Source: Brevundimonas naejangsanensis DSM 23858
GTDB taxonomy: Bacteria > Pseudomonadota > Alphaproteobacteria > Caulobacterales > Caulobacteraceae
Assembly (NCBI RefSeq): GCF_000421705.1
Contig: NZ_ATXN01000008.1
Span: 62,001-126,000, forward strand
DNA length: 64,000 bases
Direction: 5' to 3'
Below are positions 1-11,513 of this stretch, in pieces; within the stretch, counting starts at the first letter, position 1, and the number at the start of each line of letters is the position of its first letter. The translations under genes were made by a program, and so were the position numbers. The notes under the pieces were generated by a model. It saw only the letters and a list, made by a program, of their open reading frames with translations. It was not told the DNA's origin and searched no databases.

Positions 1-28
1 CTTTATGGGGAGCGATGGCGGTGGTCAT
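1..28 (-). CDS. Start of an unknown gene, cut by the left edge
   Basis: Only the first nine codons (reading MTTAIAPHK) lie in the window, so no function can be assigned. The start is supported by a GAGGA Shine-Dalgarno sequence about six bases upstream of the ATG and by a good sigma-70 type promoter facing this way at 69-97. It is transcribed divergently from the ABC ATPase that starts at 217. A chance ATG is possible, but promoter, ribosome binding site and start line up well. Confidence 0.5.
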
Positions 29-51
29 GGCGTGTCCTCATCCAAGGGAAG

Positions 52-66
52 TTGTCTTTATGACAA
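52..66. promoter_or_regulatory. Palindrome over the predicted start site, candidate operator
   Basis: TTGTC, five bases, GACAA form a perfect 5-bp inverted repeat. It covers the predicted transcription start of the left-edge gene, just downstream of its -10. The position suits a repressor site, but the arms are short and no regulator is identified. Confidence 0.3.
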
Positions 67-68
67 GC

Positions 69-97
69 AAGCTAGACACCCTTACGCGTGCCGTCAA
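69..97 (-). promoter_or_regulatory. Sigma-70 type promoter for the left-edge gene
   Basis: On the minus strand there is a -35 TTGACG (92-97), a 17-base spacer and a -10 TAGCTT (69-74). The -35 matches the Caulobacter housekeeping consensus. Transcription would start near 62 and give a leader of about 35 bases before the ATG at 28. Confidence 0.6.
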
Positions 98-216
98 GCA
101 ACTTTTACATATCGTCTCGCAGCCTTGTCTTCGCATCGCAACGACGCCTTGGCGAACGGCGCCGCGCCCCCTACCTATGCGGTCCGCTCATCACTGCCCG
201 AGTTGAAGTCCCCGCC

Positions 217-1191
217 ATGACCCAAGCCCCCGCCCTGCCCGTCAACGCCATCGAGGTCAGGGGGCTGAAAAAGACCTACAAGGGCTCGCGCAAGTCGCCG
301 CCGAAGACGGCCCTGCGCGGGGTCGACCTGACGGTGCCGCGCGGCTCCATGTTCGGCCTGCTGGGACCGAACGGCGCAGGCAAGTCGACCCTGATCAACA
401 TCATCGCCGGGGTGGTGAACAAGTCCGAGGGCACGGTCCGCATCTGGGATCGCGACATCGACCATGAGGCGCGCGACGCCCGCTCGGCCCTGGGCGTGGT
501 GCCGCAGGAGATCGTCGCCGACGTCTTCTTCACTCCGCGCGAGGCGCTGGAAGTTCAAGCCGGTTTCTATGGCGTGCCGGCGAACGAGCGCCGCTCGGAT
601 GAACTGTTGGCGGCGCTGGGCCTGTCGGACAAGGCCAACGCCTATGTCCGCGCCCTGTCCGGCGGCATGAAGCGGCGCCTGATGGTGGCCAAGGCCCTGG
701 TGCACAATCCGCCGGTCCTGATCCTGGACGAGCCGACAGCGGGCGTGGACGTCGAGCTGCGCCGCCAGCTGTGGGACTATGTCCGCAAGATCAACGAGGA
801 GGGGGTGACGGTGATCCTGACCACCCACTACCTCGAAGAGGCGCAGGAGTTGTGCGACACCATCGCCATCATCAACCGGGGCGAGGTCGTGGCCTGCGAG
901 CCGACGCAGCAGCTCTTGAAGCGGCTGGACACCCGCAACGTCGTGGTGACGCCCGAAACAGCGCCCGACGCCCTGCCCGCCCTGAACGGCTTCGCCGTCG
1001 CCCCGCGCGCCAACGGGGCCTTCGTCGTCACCTATCGCACGGGCGAATCCAGCGTCGAACAGGTGCTGGCGGCCGTCCGCGCAGCGGGCGTGACCATCAA
1101 GGACATCGCCACCGAGGACCCGGATCTGGAAGACGTCTTCCTGGCCATGACCTACGGCGACACGAGCCGTCCGGATCCGACGCAGGACTGA
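217..1191 (+). CDS. ABC-2 type transporter ATP-binding protein
   Basis: A 324-residue ATPase subunit of an export-type ABC transporter, acting at the inner face of the cytoplasmic membrane. Walker A GPNGAGKST is at residues 50-58, the LSGGM signature at 147-151, Walker B ending in LILDE at 168-172, and the H-loop His near 204. About 90 residues follow the nucleotide-binding domain, as in drug and multidrug ABC-2 ATPases. The ATG at 217 was chosen because an upstream in-frame start adds 43 residues with no family similarity. The expected permease gene does not follow: the next gene is on the other strand. The substrate is unknown. Confidence 0.9.
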   Translation: MTQAPALPVNAIEVRGLKKTYKGSRKSPPKTALRGVDLTVPRGSMFGLLGPNGAGKSTLINIIAGVVNKSEGTVRIWDRDIDHEARDARSALGVVPQEIVADVFFTPREALEVQAGFYGVPANERRSDELLAALGLSDKANAYVRALSGGMKRRLMVAKALVHNPPVLILDEPTAGVDVELRRQLWDYVRKINEEGVTVILTTHYLEEAQELCDTIAIINRGEVVACEPTQQLLKRLDTRNVVVTPETAPDALPALNGFAVAPRANGAFVVTYRTGESSVEQVLAAVRAAGVTIKDIATEDPDLEDVFLAMTYGDTSRPDPTQD

Positions 1192-1226
1192 GGCGCGGGC
1201 GTCGCCGCCCTGTCGCCGCCCTGCCC

Positions 1227-1622
1227 TCAGGCGACCATCACCGTGCCCAGCAGAAGTTTGGCTCCCGGTTTGCCGAGGATCGAGCCCGTCGCGTGTTGCA
1301 AGGCGACAACCAGCCATTCGACATCCGGCGGCGCGTCCGGCAGCAACCGCTCTGCGGCGATGCGGACCACCTCATTATAGACGGCGCTGAGACGCGGCTG
1401 GGACAGGCGCGCCCGCTCCATCAGGGCGCCGTCGGCGATGTCGAGCCCTGTCTCGACCGTCATGACCCCGCGCCGCCCGTCGCGGCGCAGAACGGTCGCC
1501 GTGGCCGTGGGCAGGGACAGATAGCCGCCCTTGCCGCCCCGACTCTTCTCAGGCGAAGCGTGGGCGACGCCCGCCCATACGAGGCCGCTCAGAGTCAGGC
1601 CGATCAGTTGACGTCTGTCCAT
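1227..1622 (-). CDS. Small exported protein of unknown function
   Basis: A 131-residue protein with a signal peptide at residues 1-22, starting with a DRRQ stretch and a hydrophobic core and ending in an AHA-type cleavage site; the paired Arg could allow Tat export. The mature part has no motif I recognise. It contains a helical segment around residues 65-100 and ends in a hydrophobic strand-like stretch. It stands alone between two plus-strand genes. Coding use and the signal peptide support a real gene; the function is unknown. Confidence 0.6.
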   Translation of the reverse strand: MDRRQLIGLTLSGLVWAGVAHASPEKSRGGKGGYLSLPTATATVLRRDGRRGVMTVETGLDIADGALMERARLSQPRLSAVYNEVVRIAAERLLPDAPPDVEWLVVALQHATGSILGKPGAKLLLGTVMVA

Positions 1623-1700
1623 GACGCCACCCTAGACGCGCTCCCTTTCCCGGACGTTGACGCCTAGCCCCCGGCATGGCGGGGGCGTATGCGAAGGAGC

Positions 1701-2177
1701 ATGAGCATCGACCTGTCCCTCTATCGCCCCAACGTCGGGGTCGTCCTGTTCAACCCGGCCGGCCAGGTCTGGTTCGGCCGCCGCGCCGACACGCCCGAGC
1801 CGTGGAACTGGCAGTTCCCGCAAGGCGGCGTCGATGACGGCGAGGACCTGGAAGCCGCCGCCCGCCGTGAACTGCACGAGGAGACGGGCGTGCGATCCAT
1901 CGCTCTTCTGGGCCGCACGACCGAGTGGATTCCCTATGACTTCCCGCAAGGGCTGCCGAGCCCGAAAAGTTGGAGGGGCTGGAAAGGCCAGCGGCAGCAG
2001 TGGTTCGCCTTCCGCCTGACCGGCGCCGACGACGAGATCGACCTGAACGCCTACGGGGAGCCCGAATTCGACGCCTGGCGCTGGGGGAGGCTGGAAGAGG
2101 CGCCAAGCCTGATCGTGCCGTTCAAACGCCCGATCTATGAGCAGGTGGTGCGGGCGTTCGGAGAGTGGGCCTCCTGA
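1701..2177 (+). CDS. rppH: RNA pyrophosphohydrolase RppH (Nudix)
   Basis: RppH removes pyrophosphate from the 5' triphosphate end of mRNA and so starts 5'-end-dependent decay in the cytoplasm. A complete Nudix box (G-x5-E-x7-REL-x-EE-x-G-V) lies at residues 42-64. The N-terminal YRPNVG and the WQFPQGG just before the box are typical of the NudH/RppH group. The length of 158 residues is normal. The start is uncertain: another ATG lies four codons upstream at 1689, and the AAGGAG at 1694-1699 sits too close to 1701 for ideal spacing. The gene ends convergently with the ATP synthase operon. Confidence 0.9.
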   Translation: MSIDLSLYRPNVGVVLFNPAGQVWFGRRADTPEPWNWQFPQGGVDDGEDLEAAARRELHEETGVRSIALLGRTTEWIPYDFPQGLPSPKSWRGWKGQRQQWFAFRLTGADDEIDLNAYGEPEFDAWRWGRLEEAPSLIVPFKRPIYEQVVRAFGEWAS

Positions 2178-2179
2178 CG

Positions 2180-2205
2180 CTCCCTTCCCCCTCGATGGGG
2201 AGGGC
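2180..2205. repeat. Partial copy of a GGGGAGGG inverted-repeat family
   Basis: A CTCCCTTCCCC...GGGGAGGG palindrome lies just after the rppH stop. It resembles one arm of the larger element at 23341-23488 and, like it, sits at a convergent gene junction. Similarity is partial. Confidence 0.35.
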
Positions 2206-2214
2206 TTGAGATAC

Positions 2215-2254
2215 GAACAAAACAAAAGGCCCCCCGCTAGAGCGAGAGGCCTTT
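2215..2254 (-). terminator. Intrinsic terminator of the atp operon
   Basis: Read on the minus strand after atpC, AAAGGCC (2248-2254) pairs with GGCCTTT (2225-2231), with an inner CGCT/AGCG pair. A T-rich tail TTTTGTTTTGTT follows. Confidence 0.8.
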
Positions 2255-2276
2255 GATCGTTTCAGCCGCGCGAACC

Positions 2277-2546
2277 TTAGTTCGCGGTCAGTTCCGAAGC
2301 CTCTTCGGCCAGGATGGTCAGGCCTTCGCCGTTGACGTCGGCGAAACCGCCCTTGACCTCGAAGCGGCGGCGCTGGGCGCCGTCATAGACGGTCACCACG
2401 CCTTCGCGCAGGGTGGTCATGAAGGGCGCGTGGCCCGGCAGGACGCCGAAGTCGCCCTCGACGCCCGGCGCATCGACCTGATCGACCGAACCGGCGAAGA
2501 CTTCGCGTTCCGGGGCGACGAGGGAGAAGTTCAGCTTACCGGCCAT
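2277..2546 (-). CDS. atpC: ATP synthase F1 epsilon subunit
   Basis: The epsilon subunit couples the F1 head to the c-ring through the central stalk and can inhibit ATP hydrolysis. At 89 residues this version holds the N-terminal beta-sandwich (KLNFSLVAPERE near the start, GDFGVLPGHAP at 30-40) but lacks the long C-terminal helical hairpin of E. coli-type epsilon. Short epsilons are common in Alphaproteobacteria, so inhibition is probably carried out elsewhere (inference). It is the last gene of atpHAGDC, three bases after atpD, and is followed by a strong intrinsic terminator. Confidence 0.93.
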   Translation of the reverse strand: MAGKLNFSLVAPEREVFAGSVDQVDAPGVEGDFGVLPGHAPFMTTLREGVVTVYDGAQRRRFEVKGGFADVNGEGLTILAEEASELTAN

Positions 2547-2549
2547 GAC

Positions 2550-4076
<1,527 letters not shown>

Positions 4077-4107
4077 TTATCCGTGTCGAATGTCGGCTGT
4101 GTCGGGA

Positions 4108-4977
4108 TCAGAGCGCTTCAGCGCCGGCGATGATCTCGATCAGCTCGGTGGTGATCTGGGCCTGGCGGGAACGGTTGTACTGCAGCGTCAAGGCGCTGAT
4201 GAGGTCGCCGGCGTTGCGCGTGGCGTTGTCCATCGCAGCCATCTGGGCGCCGAAGAAGCCGGCCTGGTTTTCCAGAAGGGCGGCCAGGATCTGCGTCGTC
4301 AGGTTGCGCGGCAGCAGGGTCTCGAGGATGTCCTCTTCCGACGGCTCGTATTCATAGAGCGCGCCGGCGTCGGCCGAGGCGTCGGCGTCGACTTCGGCCG
4401 GGGCCAGCTGACGCGACGACGGGACCTGAGAGATCACCGACTTGAACTGGCTGTAGAAGAGGGTGACCTTGTCGGCCTCGTCCGCCTCGAACTTTTCAGC
4501 CAGCAGTTCGGCGATCGGCTGGGCCGAATGCAGACCCACCGTCTTGTGCTCGCTCAACTCGAAAGTCTTGACGACCCGGTCGCCGAACAGGCGGGTCAGC
4601 TGGTCGCGCGACTTGCGGCCGACGGCGACAATCTCGACCGTCTTGCCGTTGGCGATCAGGCTGTTGATGTGATCGCGCGCAGCGCGGATGACGTTGGTCG
4701 AGAACCCGCCCGCCAGACCCTTGTCGGCCGTGGCGACGACGACCAGGTGCTTCTGGTCGGCGCCGGTTCCGGTCATCAGGCGCGGGCCGTCGTCGCCGAC
4801 GCCCGCCGCCAGGTTGGCGATGACCGAGGCCATCCGCGACGCATAGGGGCGGGCGTTCTCCGCCTGCTCCTGGGCGCGCTTCAGCTTGGCCGCGGCGACC
4901 ATCTGCATGGCTTTCGTGATCTTCTGCGTCGCTTTGACGCTTCCGATCCGATCGCGCATTTCCTTGAGGCTAGCCAT
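4108..4977 (-). CDS. atpG: ATP synthase F1 gamma subunit
   Basis: Gamma is the rotor shaft in the centre of the alpha3beta3 head. The 289-residue protein starts with the family signature [11 protein letters not shown] followed by [18 protein letters not shown], and its C-terminal helix carries the conserved [10 protein letters not shown] and [10 protein letters not shown] motifs; these two long helices form the coiled-coil shaft. The middle, around residues 195-215, holds an acidic Ala-rich insertion typical of alphaproteobacterial gamma. It sits between atpA and atpD with spacing under 40 bases on each side. Confidence 0.97.
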   Translation of the reverse strand: MASLKEMRDRIGSVKATQKITKAMQMVAAAKLKRAQEQAENARPYASRMASVIANLAAGVGDDGPRLMTGTGADQKHLVVVATADKGLAGGFSTNVIRAARDHINSLIANGKTVEIVAVGRKSRDQLTRLFGDRVVKTFELSEHKTVGLHSAQPIAELLAEKFEADEADKVTLFYSQFKSVISQVPSSRQLAPAEVDADASADAGALYEYEPSEEDILETLLPRNLTTQILAALLENQAGFFGAQMAAMDNATRNAGDLISALTLQYNRSRQAQITTELIEIIAGAEAL

Positions 4978-5014
4978 CCGGCTCTGCTCTTCCTTTGACT
5001 ACAGGGCCGAACGA

Positions 5015-6595
<1,581 letters not shown>

Positions 6596-6614
6596 TTAAA
6601 CTGGAATTCGGGGC

Positions 6615-7169
6615 TTAGGCGCGCTTCAGCGCAAAGGTCATCTGGTCGAGCTTGGTCTTCAGCGAGGCGTCGAACAGCTTCGAGCCCACCTTGACCTTGA
6701 GGCCGCCCAGGATCGACGGATCGACGCGGGCGGTCAGTTCGGGGTCGCGGCCCAGGGCGGCGCGCAGCTCGCTCTGGATCTTCTTGGTCTGGGCGGCGCT
6801 CAGGGCCATGGCCGAGACCACCTCGGCGGCCACCACGCCCGTCTTCTTGGCGTACAGCGCTTCGAAGGCGGCGATCACGCCCGGCAGATCCGCCGCGCGG
6901 CCGTTCTGACCCAGCAGACCCAGGAAGTTGCGCGTCGTGGCCGTGAACTGCGCCTTGTCGGCGATGGCCGCCAGACCCTTGGCCTGATCATCCGAAGAGA
7001 TCAGCGGCGAGGTCGCCAGACGGCGCAGGTCGGCGCTGTCGATCCAGGCCGCCTTGAGCGAAGCCAGATCGGCGCGCACGGCGTCCAGCGCCCCCGTCTC
7101 ATCCGCCAGGTCGAACAGCGCCTGTGCATACCGTCCGCCGACTTCCGTCGTCCTGAAATCGTCCGCCAC
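6615..7169 (-). CDS. atpH: ATP synthase F1 delta subunit
   Basis: Delta links the top of the F1 head to the b-subunit stator stalk (OSCP homologue). At 184 residues the length is normal. The GGRYAQALFDLA motif near residues 12-23 and the C-terminal DPSILGGLKVKVGSKLFDASLKTKL segment are diagnostic. The likely start codon is GTG with no clear ribosome binding site and an A/T-rich ATATAA directly upstream; no better start is available. It is the first gene of the F1 operon. F0 genes (a, b, c) are absent here, the usual split arrangement in Alphaproteobacteria. Confidence 0.95.
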   Translation of the reverse strand: MADDFRTTEVGGRYAQALFDLADETGALDAVRADLASLKAAWIDSADLRRLATSPLISSDDQAKGLAAIADKAQFTATTRNFLGLLGQNGRAADLPGVIAAFEALYAKKTGVVAAEVVSAMALSAAQTKKIQSELRAALGRDPELTARVDPSILGGLKVKVGSKLFDASLKTKLDQMTFALKRA

Positions 7170-7501
7170 TTATATTGGTCCGCGTCTGAAGCGATTGTCG
7201 CAAGACCGGCCGCAGTCGCCTGCGCCAGCCAAGGGCCTGATATGCTTTAAGAAAGCACGCTGGGGACGCATCTTTCGATACGCCCTTCGCTAAAGCCGCG
7301 CGGCTGATACCATGCAAGGCCGCAAGCCGCAACCAAGGGGCGCGGAACGATAACGCCGCACCCGCGCTCTCTTTGGTCGAAGATGAACCGGTCTAGCTGG
7401 AACCGCCAACCGAGCCTGCGACGATGACGACGCTTCAGATCGCTTGATGCGTACTCACGCTCCCGTTACCGGAAAAGTCTTAACCTCCATCAGGAACCCC
7501 G
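7170..7501. other. Intergenic region upstream of the atp operon and TerC gene
   Basis: This 332-base divergent spacer must hold the atpH promoter (minus) and the TerC promoter (plus). I find no credible reading frame. The only structure seen is a perfect TGCTTT-AAG-AAAGCA inverted repeat at 7243-7257. An AGGAA ribosome binding site precedes the TerC start. No -35/-10 pair can be named with confidence. Confidence 0.5.
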
Positions 7502-8329
7502 ATGCTTGAGAGCATAACCCCGCTGTTGACCGATCCTGCCGCCTGGGCGGCCCTTGTGACCCTGGTGGTCATGGAGGTGGTGCTGGGGATCGACAACCTG
7601 ATCTTCATTTCGATCCTGTCGAACAAACTGCCGCCCGAGCACCGCCAGCGCACGCGGCGCATCGGCATCGGCCTGGCCCTGATCATGCGCCTGGGCCTGC
7701 TGGCCACCATCGGCTGGATCGTCGGCCTGACCACGCCCGTGTTCGACCTGGGCTTCCACGGCGAGACCTTCGACACCTCCTTCTCCTGGCGCGACCTTAT
7801 CCTGATCGCAGGCGGTCTCTTCCTGCTGTGGAAGGCCACCAAGGAGATCCACCACGCCGTCGACACCACCCCGTCGAACGACATGCTGGAGAAGAACAAG
7901 AAGGACGTCGTCATCAACAACGTCGGCGCAGCCATCTTCCAGATCATCATTCTGGACCTGGTCTTCTCGGTCGACTCCATCCTGACGGCCGTGGGCATGA
8001 CCGAGCACGTGCCGATCATGATGGTGGCCGTCATCGCCGCCGTGACCGTGATGCTGCTAGCGGCCGATCCTCTGGCCGACTTCATCGACAAGAACCCGAC
8101 CGTGGTCATGTTGGCCCTGGGCTTCCTGCTGATGATCGGCGCGGTGCTGATCGCCGACGGCTTCGGCGTCCATGTGCCCAAGGGCTATATCTATGCGGCC
8201 ATGGCCTTCTCGGCCCTGGTCGAGGGTCTGAACATGTGGTCGCGCAACGCCAAGATCAGAAAGACTCAGGCCGAGGAGGCCGCCAGAGCCGCCCTCAACA
8301 AGGCTGAATCCGCCGAGCCCGGCGTCTAA
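7502..8329 (+). CDS. TerC family integral membrane protein
   Basis: A 275-residue polytopic inner membrane protein of the TerC family (about seven hydrophobic segments), related to YgdQ/YoaE and tellurite-resistance TerC proteins. Family members are linked to metal ion export, including manganese during protein secretion; the substrate here is not known. Conserved acidic residues lie inside membrane segments: the Asp in EVVLGIDNL near residue 28 and the Asp in LVFSVDSIL near 160. A charged C-terminal tail follows. The next gene begins two bases after the stop, suggesting co-transcription. Confidence 0.9.
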   Translation: MLESITPLLTDPAAWAALVTLVVMEVVLGIDNLIFISILSNKLPPEHRQRTRRIGIGLALIMRLGLLATIGWIVGLTTPVFDLGFHGETFDTSFSWRDLILIAGGLFLLWKATKEIHHAVDTTPSNDMLEKNKKDVVINNVGAAIFQIIILDLVFSVDSILTAVGMTEHVPIMMVAVIAAVTVMLLAADPLADFIDKNPTVVMLALGFLLMIGAVLIADGFGVHVPKGYIYAAMAFSALVEGLNMWSRNAKIRKTQAEEAARAALNKAESAEPGV

Positions 8330-8331
8330 AC

Positions 8332-9144
8332 GTGCGTATCGGGCCGGTCCTGGCGATGCTTCTGCTGGCGCTTCCCGCGTCCGCGGCGGCGCAGTCGCCG
8401 GGGCCGGCCCCCGCATCTCCCTCCGCTCAGCCCGCGCCCACGCCGGTTCCGGTCTACGGCCATGAGGTGGTGCGGACCCTCCCTCACGACCCGACCGCCT
8501 TCACCCAGGGCCTGGTCATCCGCGACGGCGTGCTGATCGAGAGCACCGGCCGCAACCCGTCCAGCGTCCGCCGCGTGCGGCTGGAGGACGGCGTCGTGCT
8601 TCAGAGTCACGAACTCGATCCCGAGTATTTCGGCGAGGGCCTGACCGAGAAGGACGGCCGCGTCTTCTCACTCTCATGGGTCAACGGAGTCGGCTTCATC
8701 TGGGATGCGGACGACCTGAAGCCCGTCTCCCGCTTCGCCTATGCGGGGGAAGGCTGGGGGCTGACCCACGACGGCACGCGGCTAATCCTGTCGGACGGAT
8801 CGGCGACCCTGCGCTTTCTCGACTTCGACACCCAGGCCGAGACGGGGCGTATCGCCGTCACTCTGAACGGCCGCCCGCTGCGCAAGCTCAACGAGCTGGA
8901 ATGGATCGACGGCGAGGTCTGGGCGAACGTCTGGCAGACCGACTACATCGTCCGCATCGACCCGGCGTCCGGGCGGGTGGTCGGCGCCATCGACCTGACC
9001 GGTCTGCTGCCGAGAGACCAGATCAAGGACCCGCTCGACGACGTGCTGAACGGCATCGCCTGGGACGCGCAGAACCGCCGTCTGTTCGTTACCGGAAAGA
9101 ACTGGCCCAGCCTGTTCGAGATCAGGCTGACCGGGCCGAGGTAG
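8332..9144 (+). CDS. Glutaminyl-peptide cyclotransferase (glutamine cyclotransferase family)
   Basis: Enzymes of this family cyclise N-terminal glutamine to pyroglutamate on secreted proteins. The 270-residue protein has a signal peptide (MRIGPVLAMLLLALPASAAAQS) and a short Pro-rich linker, so it is periplasmic. The catalytic fold is a beta-propeller like papaya cyclotransferase; recognisable segments are HDPTAFTQGL near residue 52, FGEGLT near 103 and NELEWIDGEVWANVW near 185. The start is GTG, two bases after the TerC stop. A linked function with TerC is not obvious. The gene ends convergently with priA. Confidence 0.88.
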   Translation: MRIGPVLAMLLLALPASAAAQSPGPAPASPSAQPAPTPVPVYGHEVVRTLPHDPTAFTQGLVIRDGVLIESTGRNPSSVRRVRLEDGVVLQSHELDPEYFGEGLTEKDGRVFSLSWVNGVGFIWDADDLKPVSRFAYAGEGWGLTHDGTRLILSDGSATLRFLDFDTQAETGRIAVTLNGRPLRKLNELEWIDGEVWANVWQTDYIVRIDPASGRVVGAIDLTGLLPRDQIKDPLDDVLNGIAWDAQNRRLFVTGKNWPSLFEIRLTGPR

Positions 9145-9156
9145 GGCGGCCCTCTT

Positions 9157-9252
9157 CCGCTCATCCCGGCGGACGCCGGGATCCAGTCCTTTGGCTGCAA
9201 ACGACCGCGCCTGAGGCTCTCACTGGGCCCCGGCGTCCGCCGGGGTGAGCGG
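9157..9252. repeat. 96-bp inverted-repeat element
   Basis: Arms at 9157-9187 and 9222-9252 are 31 bases each and complementary apart from three mismatches; both contain CCCGGCGGACGCCGGG or its close variant, itself a palindrome. The 34-base loop has no gene. It lies between the convergent cyclotransferase and priA genes and could end transcription from either side. Confidence 0.7.
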
Positions 9253-9264
9253 ATTAAAAGAGCG

Positions 9265-9302
9265 CGCTCAAGCAGCGAGCCGCCGCGCGGCGAGCGATAG
9301 CG
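9265..9302 (-). repeat. Post-stop structured repeat, copy 1 (after priA)
   Basis: A 38-bp element, differing at one base from the copy at 22035-22072. On the minus strand it begins CGCTA and ends GCTGCTTGAGCG, with an outer CGCT/AGCG stem and an inner perfect 12-bp palindrome CGCCGCGCGGCG (9281-9292). It lies 18 bases past the priA stop codon. Confidence 0.8.
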
Positions 9303-9320
9303 CCCCTTAAAAAGAGCACC

Positions 9321-11483
9321 CTACAAAAAGCTATAAGGATCCACGTCCACCGTCAGCCTGACGGCCCCCGGAACCTTCACCCGCGCCAGCCAGGCGCGCA
9401 GGAAGGCCTGCAGGTTCACATCTCGATCGGCCCGCACCAGCAGCCGCTTCCTGCGCCGCCCGCGCACCAGGGCCAGGGGCGCGTCGGCGGGGCCATAGAC
9501 CTCCAGCCGTTCAGCGTTGGGGATGGCCTCGGCCAGGTCGCGAGCGACCTTCTCGACCGCCATGGCGTTCTCGCTGGACAGGATCAGCGCCGCCAGACGG
9601 CCGTGCGGCGGCAGGGAGGCGGCCTCACGCTCGGCCATCTCGGCTTCAACGAAGGCGTCACGGTCGCCCGCCGCCAGCGCCTGAAGCACCGGATGCTCGG
9701 GCGTCCAGGTCTGCAGCAGGGCGCGGCCCGGCCGATCCGCCCGCCCCGCCCGCCCCGTGGCCTGGGCCAGCAGTTGATAGGTGCGCTCGGCCGCGCGCAG
9801 GTCGCCGCCGCGAAGCCCTAAGTCCGCATCGACCACCCCGACCAACGTCAGGCGCGGGAAGTTGTGGCCTTTCGCCGCAGCCTGGGTGGCGACCAGAATG
9901 TCGATCTCGCCGTCGGCCATGCTCTGTATCAGGGCGCGGGCCGACTTGCCGTCCGGCACCGTGTCCGAGCTGAAGACGGCCGTGCGCGCCTGAGGGAAGA
10001 GCTGACGCACCTCCTCCTCGACACGCTCGACCCCCGGCCCGACGGGCACCAGGGAATCCTCGGCCCCGCATGACGGGCATGCCTTGGGCTTGGGCATGGA
10101 GAAGCCGGTCAAATGGCAGACCAGCCGCCCGGTGTAGCGATGCTCGACCAGCCAGGAATCCGTGTCCGGCGCCGTCAGCCGATGCCCGCAGGCGCGGCAC
10201 AGCACCACCGGCGCATAGCCGCGCCGATTGAGGAACAGCAGGCTCTGTTCGCCCCGCGCCAGGGTCTCGCCGATGGCCTCGCGTAAAGGTGCGGACAGCC
10301 AGGTCTGCGGATCGGGCGGGCATTCGCGCAGGTCGATCAGGCCGATCTCCGGCAGGACCGCCGCCCCGTGCCGCGCCGCCAGCTTCAGCCAGCGATAGCG
10401 GCCTTGATGAGCGTTCCACAGCGTCTCCAGCGACGGGGTGGCCGAGGCCAGCACCACCGTCGCCCCCTCGATCCGCGCCCGCGCCACGGCCAGGTCGCGG
10501 CCGTGATAGACCAGCCCCTCTTCCTGCTTGAAAGAGCCGTCGTGCTCCTCGTCCACCACCACCAACCGCAGGTTGGCGTAGGGCAGGAACAGGGCCGAGC
10601 GGGCGCCGACGACGATGTTGCAGCGCCCGGCGATCACCGCCTCCCACGCCTGTCGACGGCGCGGCGGGGCGACGCCGGAATGCCATTCCGCCGGGGCGAC
10701 GCCGAAGCGGGCGGTGATGCGCTCGATCACCGCCTGGGTCAGGGCGATCTCGGGCAGCAGGATCAGCACCTGCGCCGTCGGATCGGCCCGCAGCGCCTGC
10801 GCCGACGCCTCCAGATAGGCTTCCGTCTTGCCCGAGCCCGTCACCCCGTCCAGCAGGAAGGGGGCGAAGCCGCCCGCCGCTACGGCCTCGGCGATGGCCG
10901 CTGCCGAAGCCGCCTGATCGGGGTTCAGGGTCGCGGGCGCATAGTCGGGGTCGGGCGGGTCGAAGGCGGCGACGGCCTCGACCTCGAACGCCTCCAGCAC
11001 GCCTTCATCGACCAGCCCCTTGACCACGCCGGACGAGACGCCCGCCGCCCGCGCCAGATCGGGGCCGGGCATGGATCGCGCGCCCAGAGCCTCCAGCACC
11101 GCCGTGCGCGCGGCGGTGGGACGTGCCGGACTGCGCCCCTCGACGCGCCGCACCCGCCGCTCGGGCCGGGGCCGGCGCGCGCGCAGCCCCTTCAGCGCCG
11201 TCGCCGCCATCTCGCCGGGCGGGCTGAGCGTCCAACGCGCCGCCCATTCGACGAAGTCCAGCGTGCGTTCCGGCAGGCGCGGATCGTCCAGCACCTGCTC
11301 GACCGCCTTCAGCCGCCGATTGGAGCCGGTCGTCTCGAACACCTCGGCCACCACGCCCCGGATCAGGCGCGGGCCCAGAGGCACGGCGACCTGATCGCCG
11401 CGCGCGACCGACAGCGCCTCGGGGACTTCGTAGTCGAAGGCTTCCGGCACCGGCAGGGGTATGAGGACGGAGGCGACTTTCAC
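9321..11483 (-). CDS. priA: Primosomal replication restart protein PriA (helicase)
   Basis: PriA binds stalled forks and D-loops and loads the replicative helicase to restart replication. The 720-residue protein has the N-terminal DNA-binding domain (residues 1-100), the helicase core with Walker [11 protein letters not shown] near residue 220 and the DEEH box ([15 protein letters not shown]) near 315, a Cys-rich zinc-binding region ([13 protein letters not shown]) near 430-470, and motif VI around [12 protein letters not shown]. Its start is only 30 bases from the divergent tal gene. It ends convergently, followed by two repeat elements. Confidence 0.96.
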   Translation of the reverse strand: MKVASVLIPLPVPEAFDYEVPEALSVARGDQVAVPLGPRLIRGVVAEVFETTGSNRRLKAVEQVLDDPRLPERTLDFVEWAARWTLSPPGEMAATALKGLRARRPRPERRVRRVEGRSPARPTAARTAVLEALGARSMPGPDLARAAGVSSGVVKGLVDEGVLEAFEVEAVAAFDPPDPDYAPATLNPDQAASAAAIAEAVAAGGFAPFLLDGVTGSGKTEAYLEASAQALRADPTAQVLILLPEIALTQAVIERITARFGVAPAEWHSGVAPPRRRQAWEAVIAGRCNIVVGARSALFLPYANLRLVVVDEEHDGSFKQEEGLVYHGRDLAVARARIEGATVVLASATPSLETLWNAHQGRYRWLKLAARHGAAVLPEIGLIDLRECPPDPQTWLSAPLREAIGETLARGEQSLLFLNRRGYAPVVLCRACGHRLTAPDTDSWLVEHRYTGRLVCHLTGFSMPKPKACPSCGAEDSLVPVGPGVERVEEEVRQLFPQARTAVFSSDTVPDGKSARALIQSMADGEIDILVATQAAAKGHNFPRLTLVGVVDADLGLRGGDLRAAERTYQLLAQATGRAGRADRPGRALLQTWTPEHPVLQALAAGDRDAFVEAEMAEREAASLPPHGRLAALILSSENAMAVEKVARDLAEAIPNAERLEVYGPADAPLALVRGRRRKRLLVRADRDVNLQAFLRAWLARVKVPGAVRLTVDVDPYSFL

Positions 11484-11513
11484 CTGTGCTCCCGAAGGGG
11501 TAGAACCCCGGAC

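Noticed and set aside
7099..7332. Small minus-strand frame in the atpH upstream region
   Set aside because: It overlaps atpH in another frame, has no ribosome binding site and shows no protein features.
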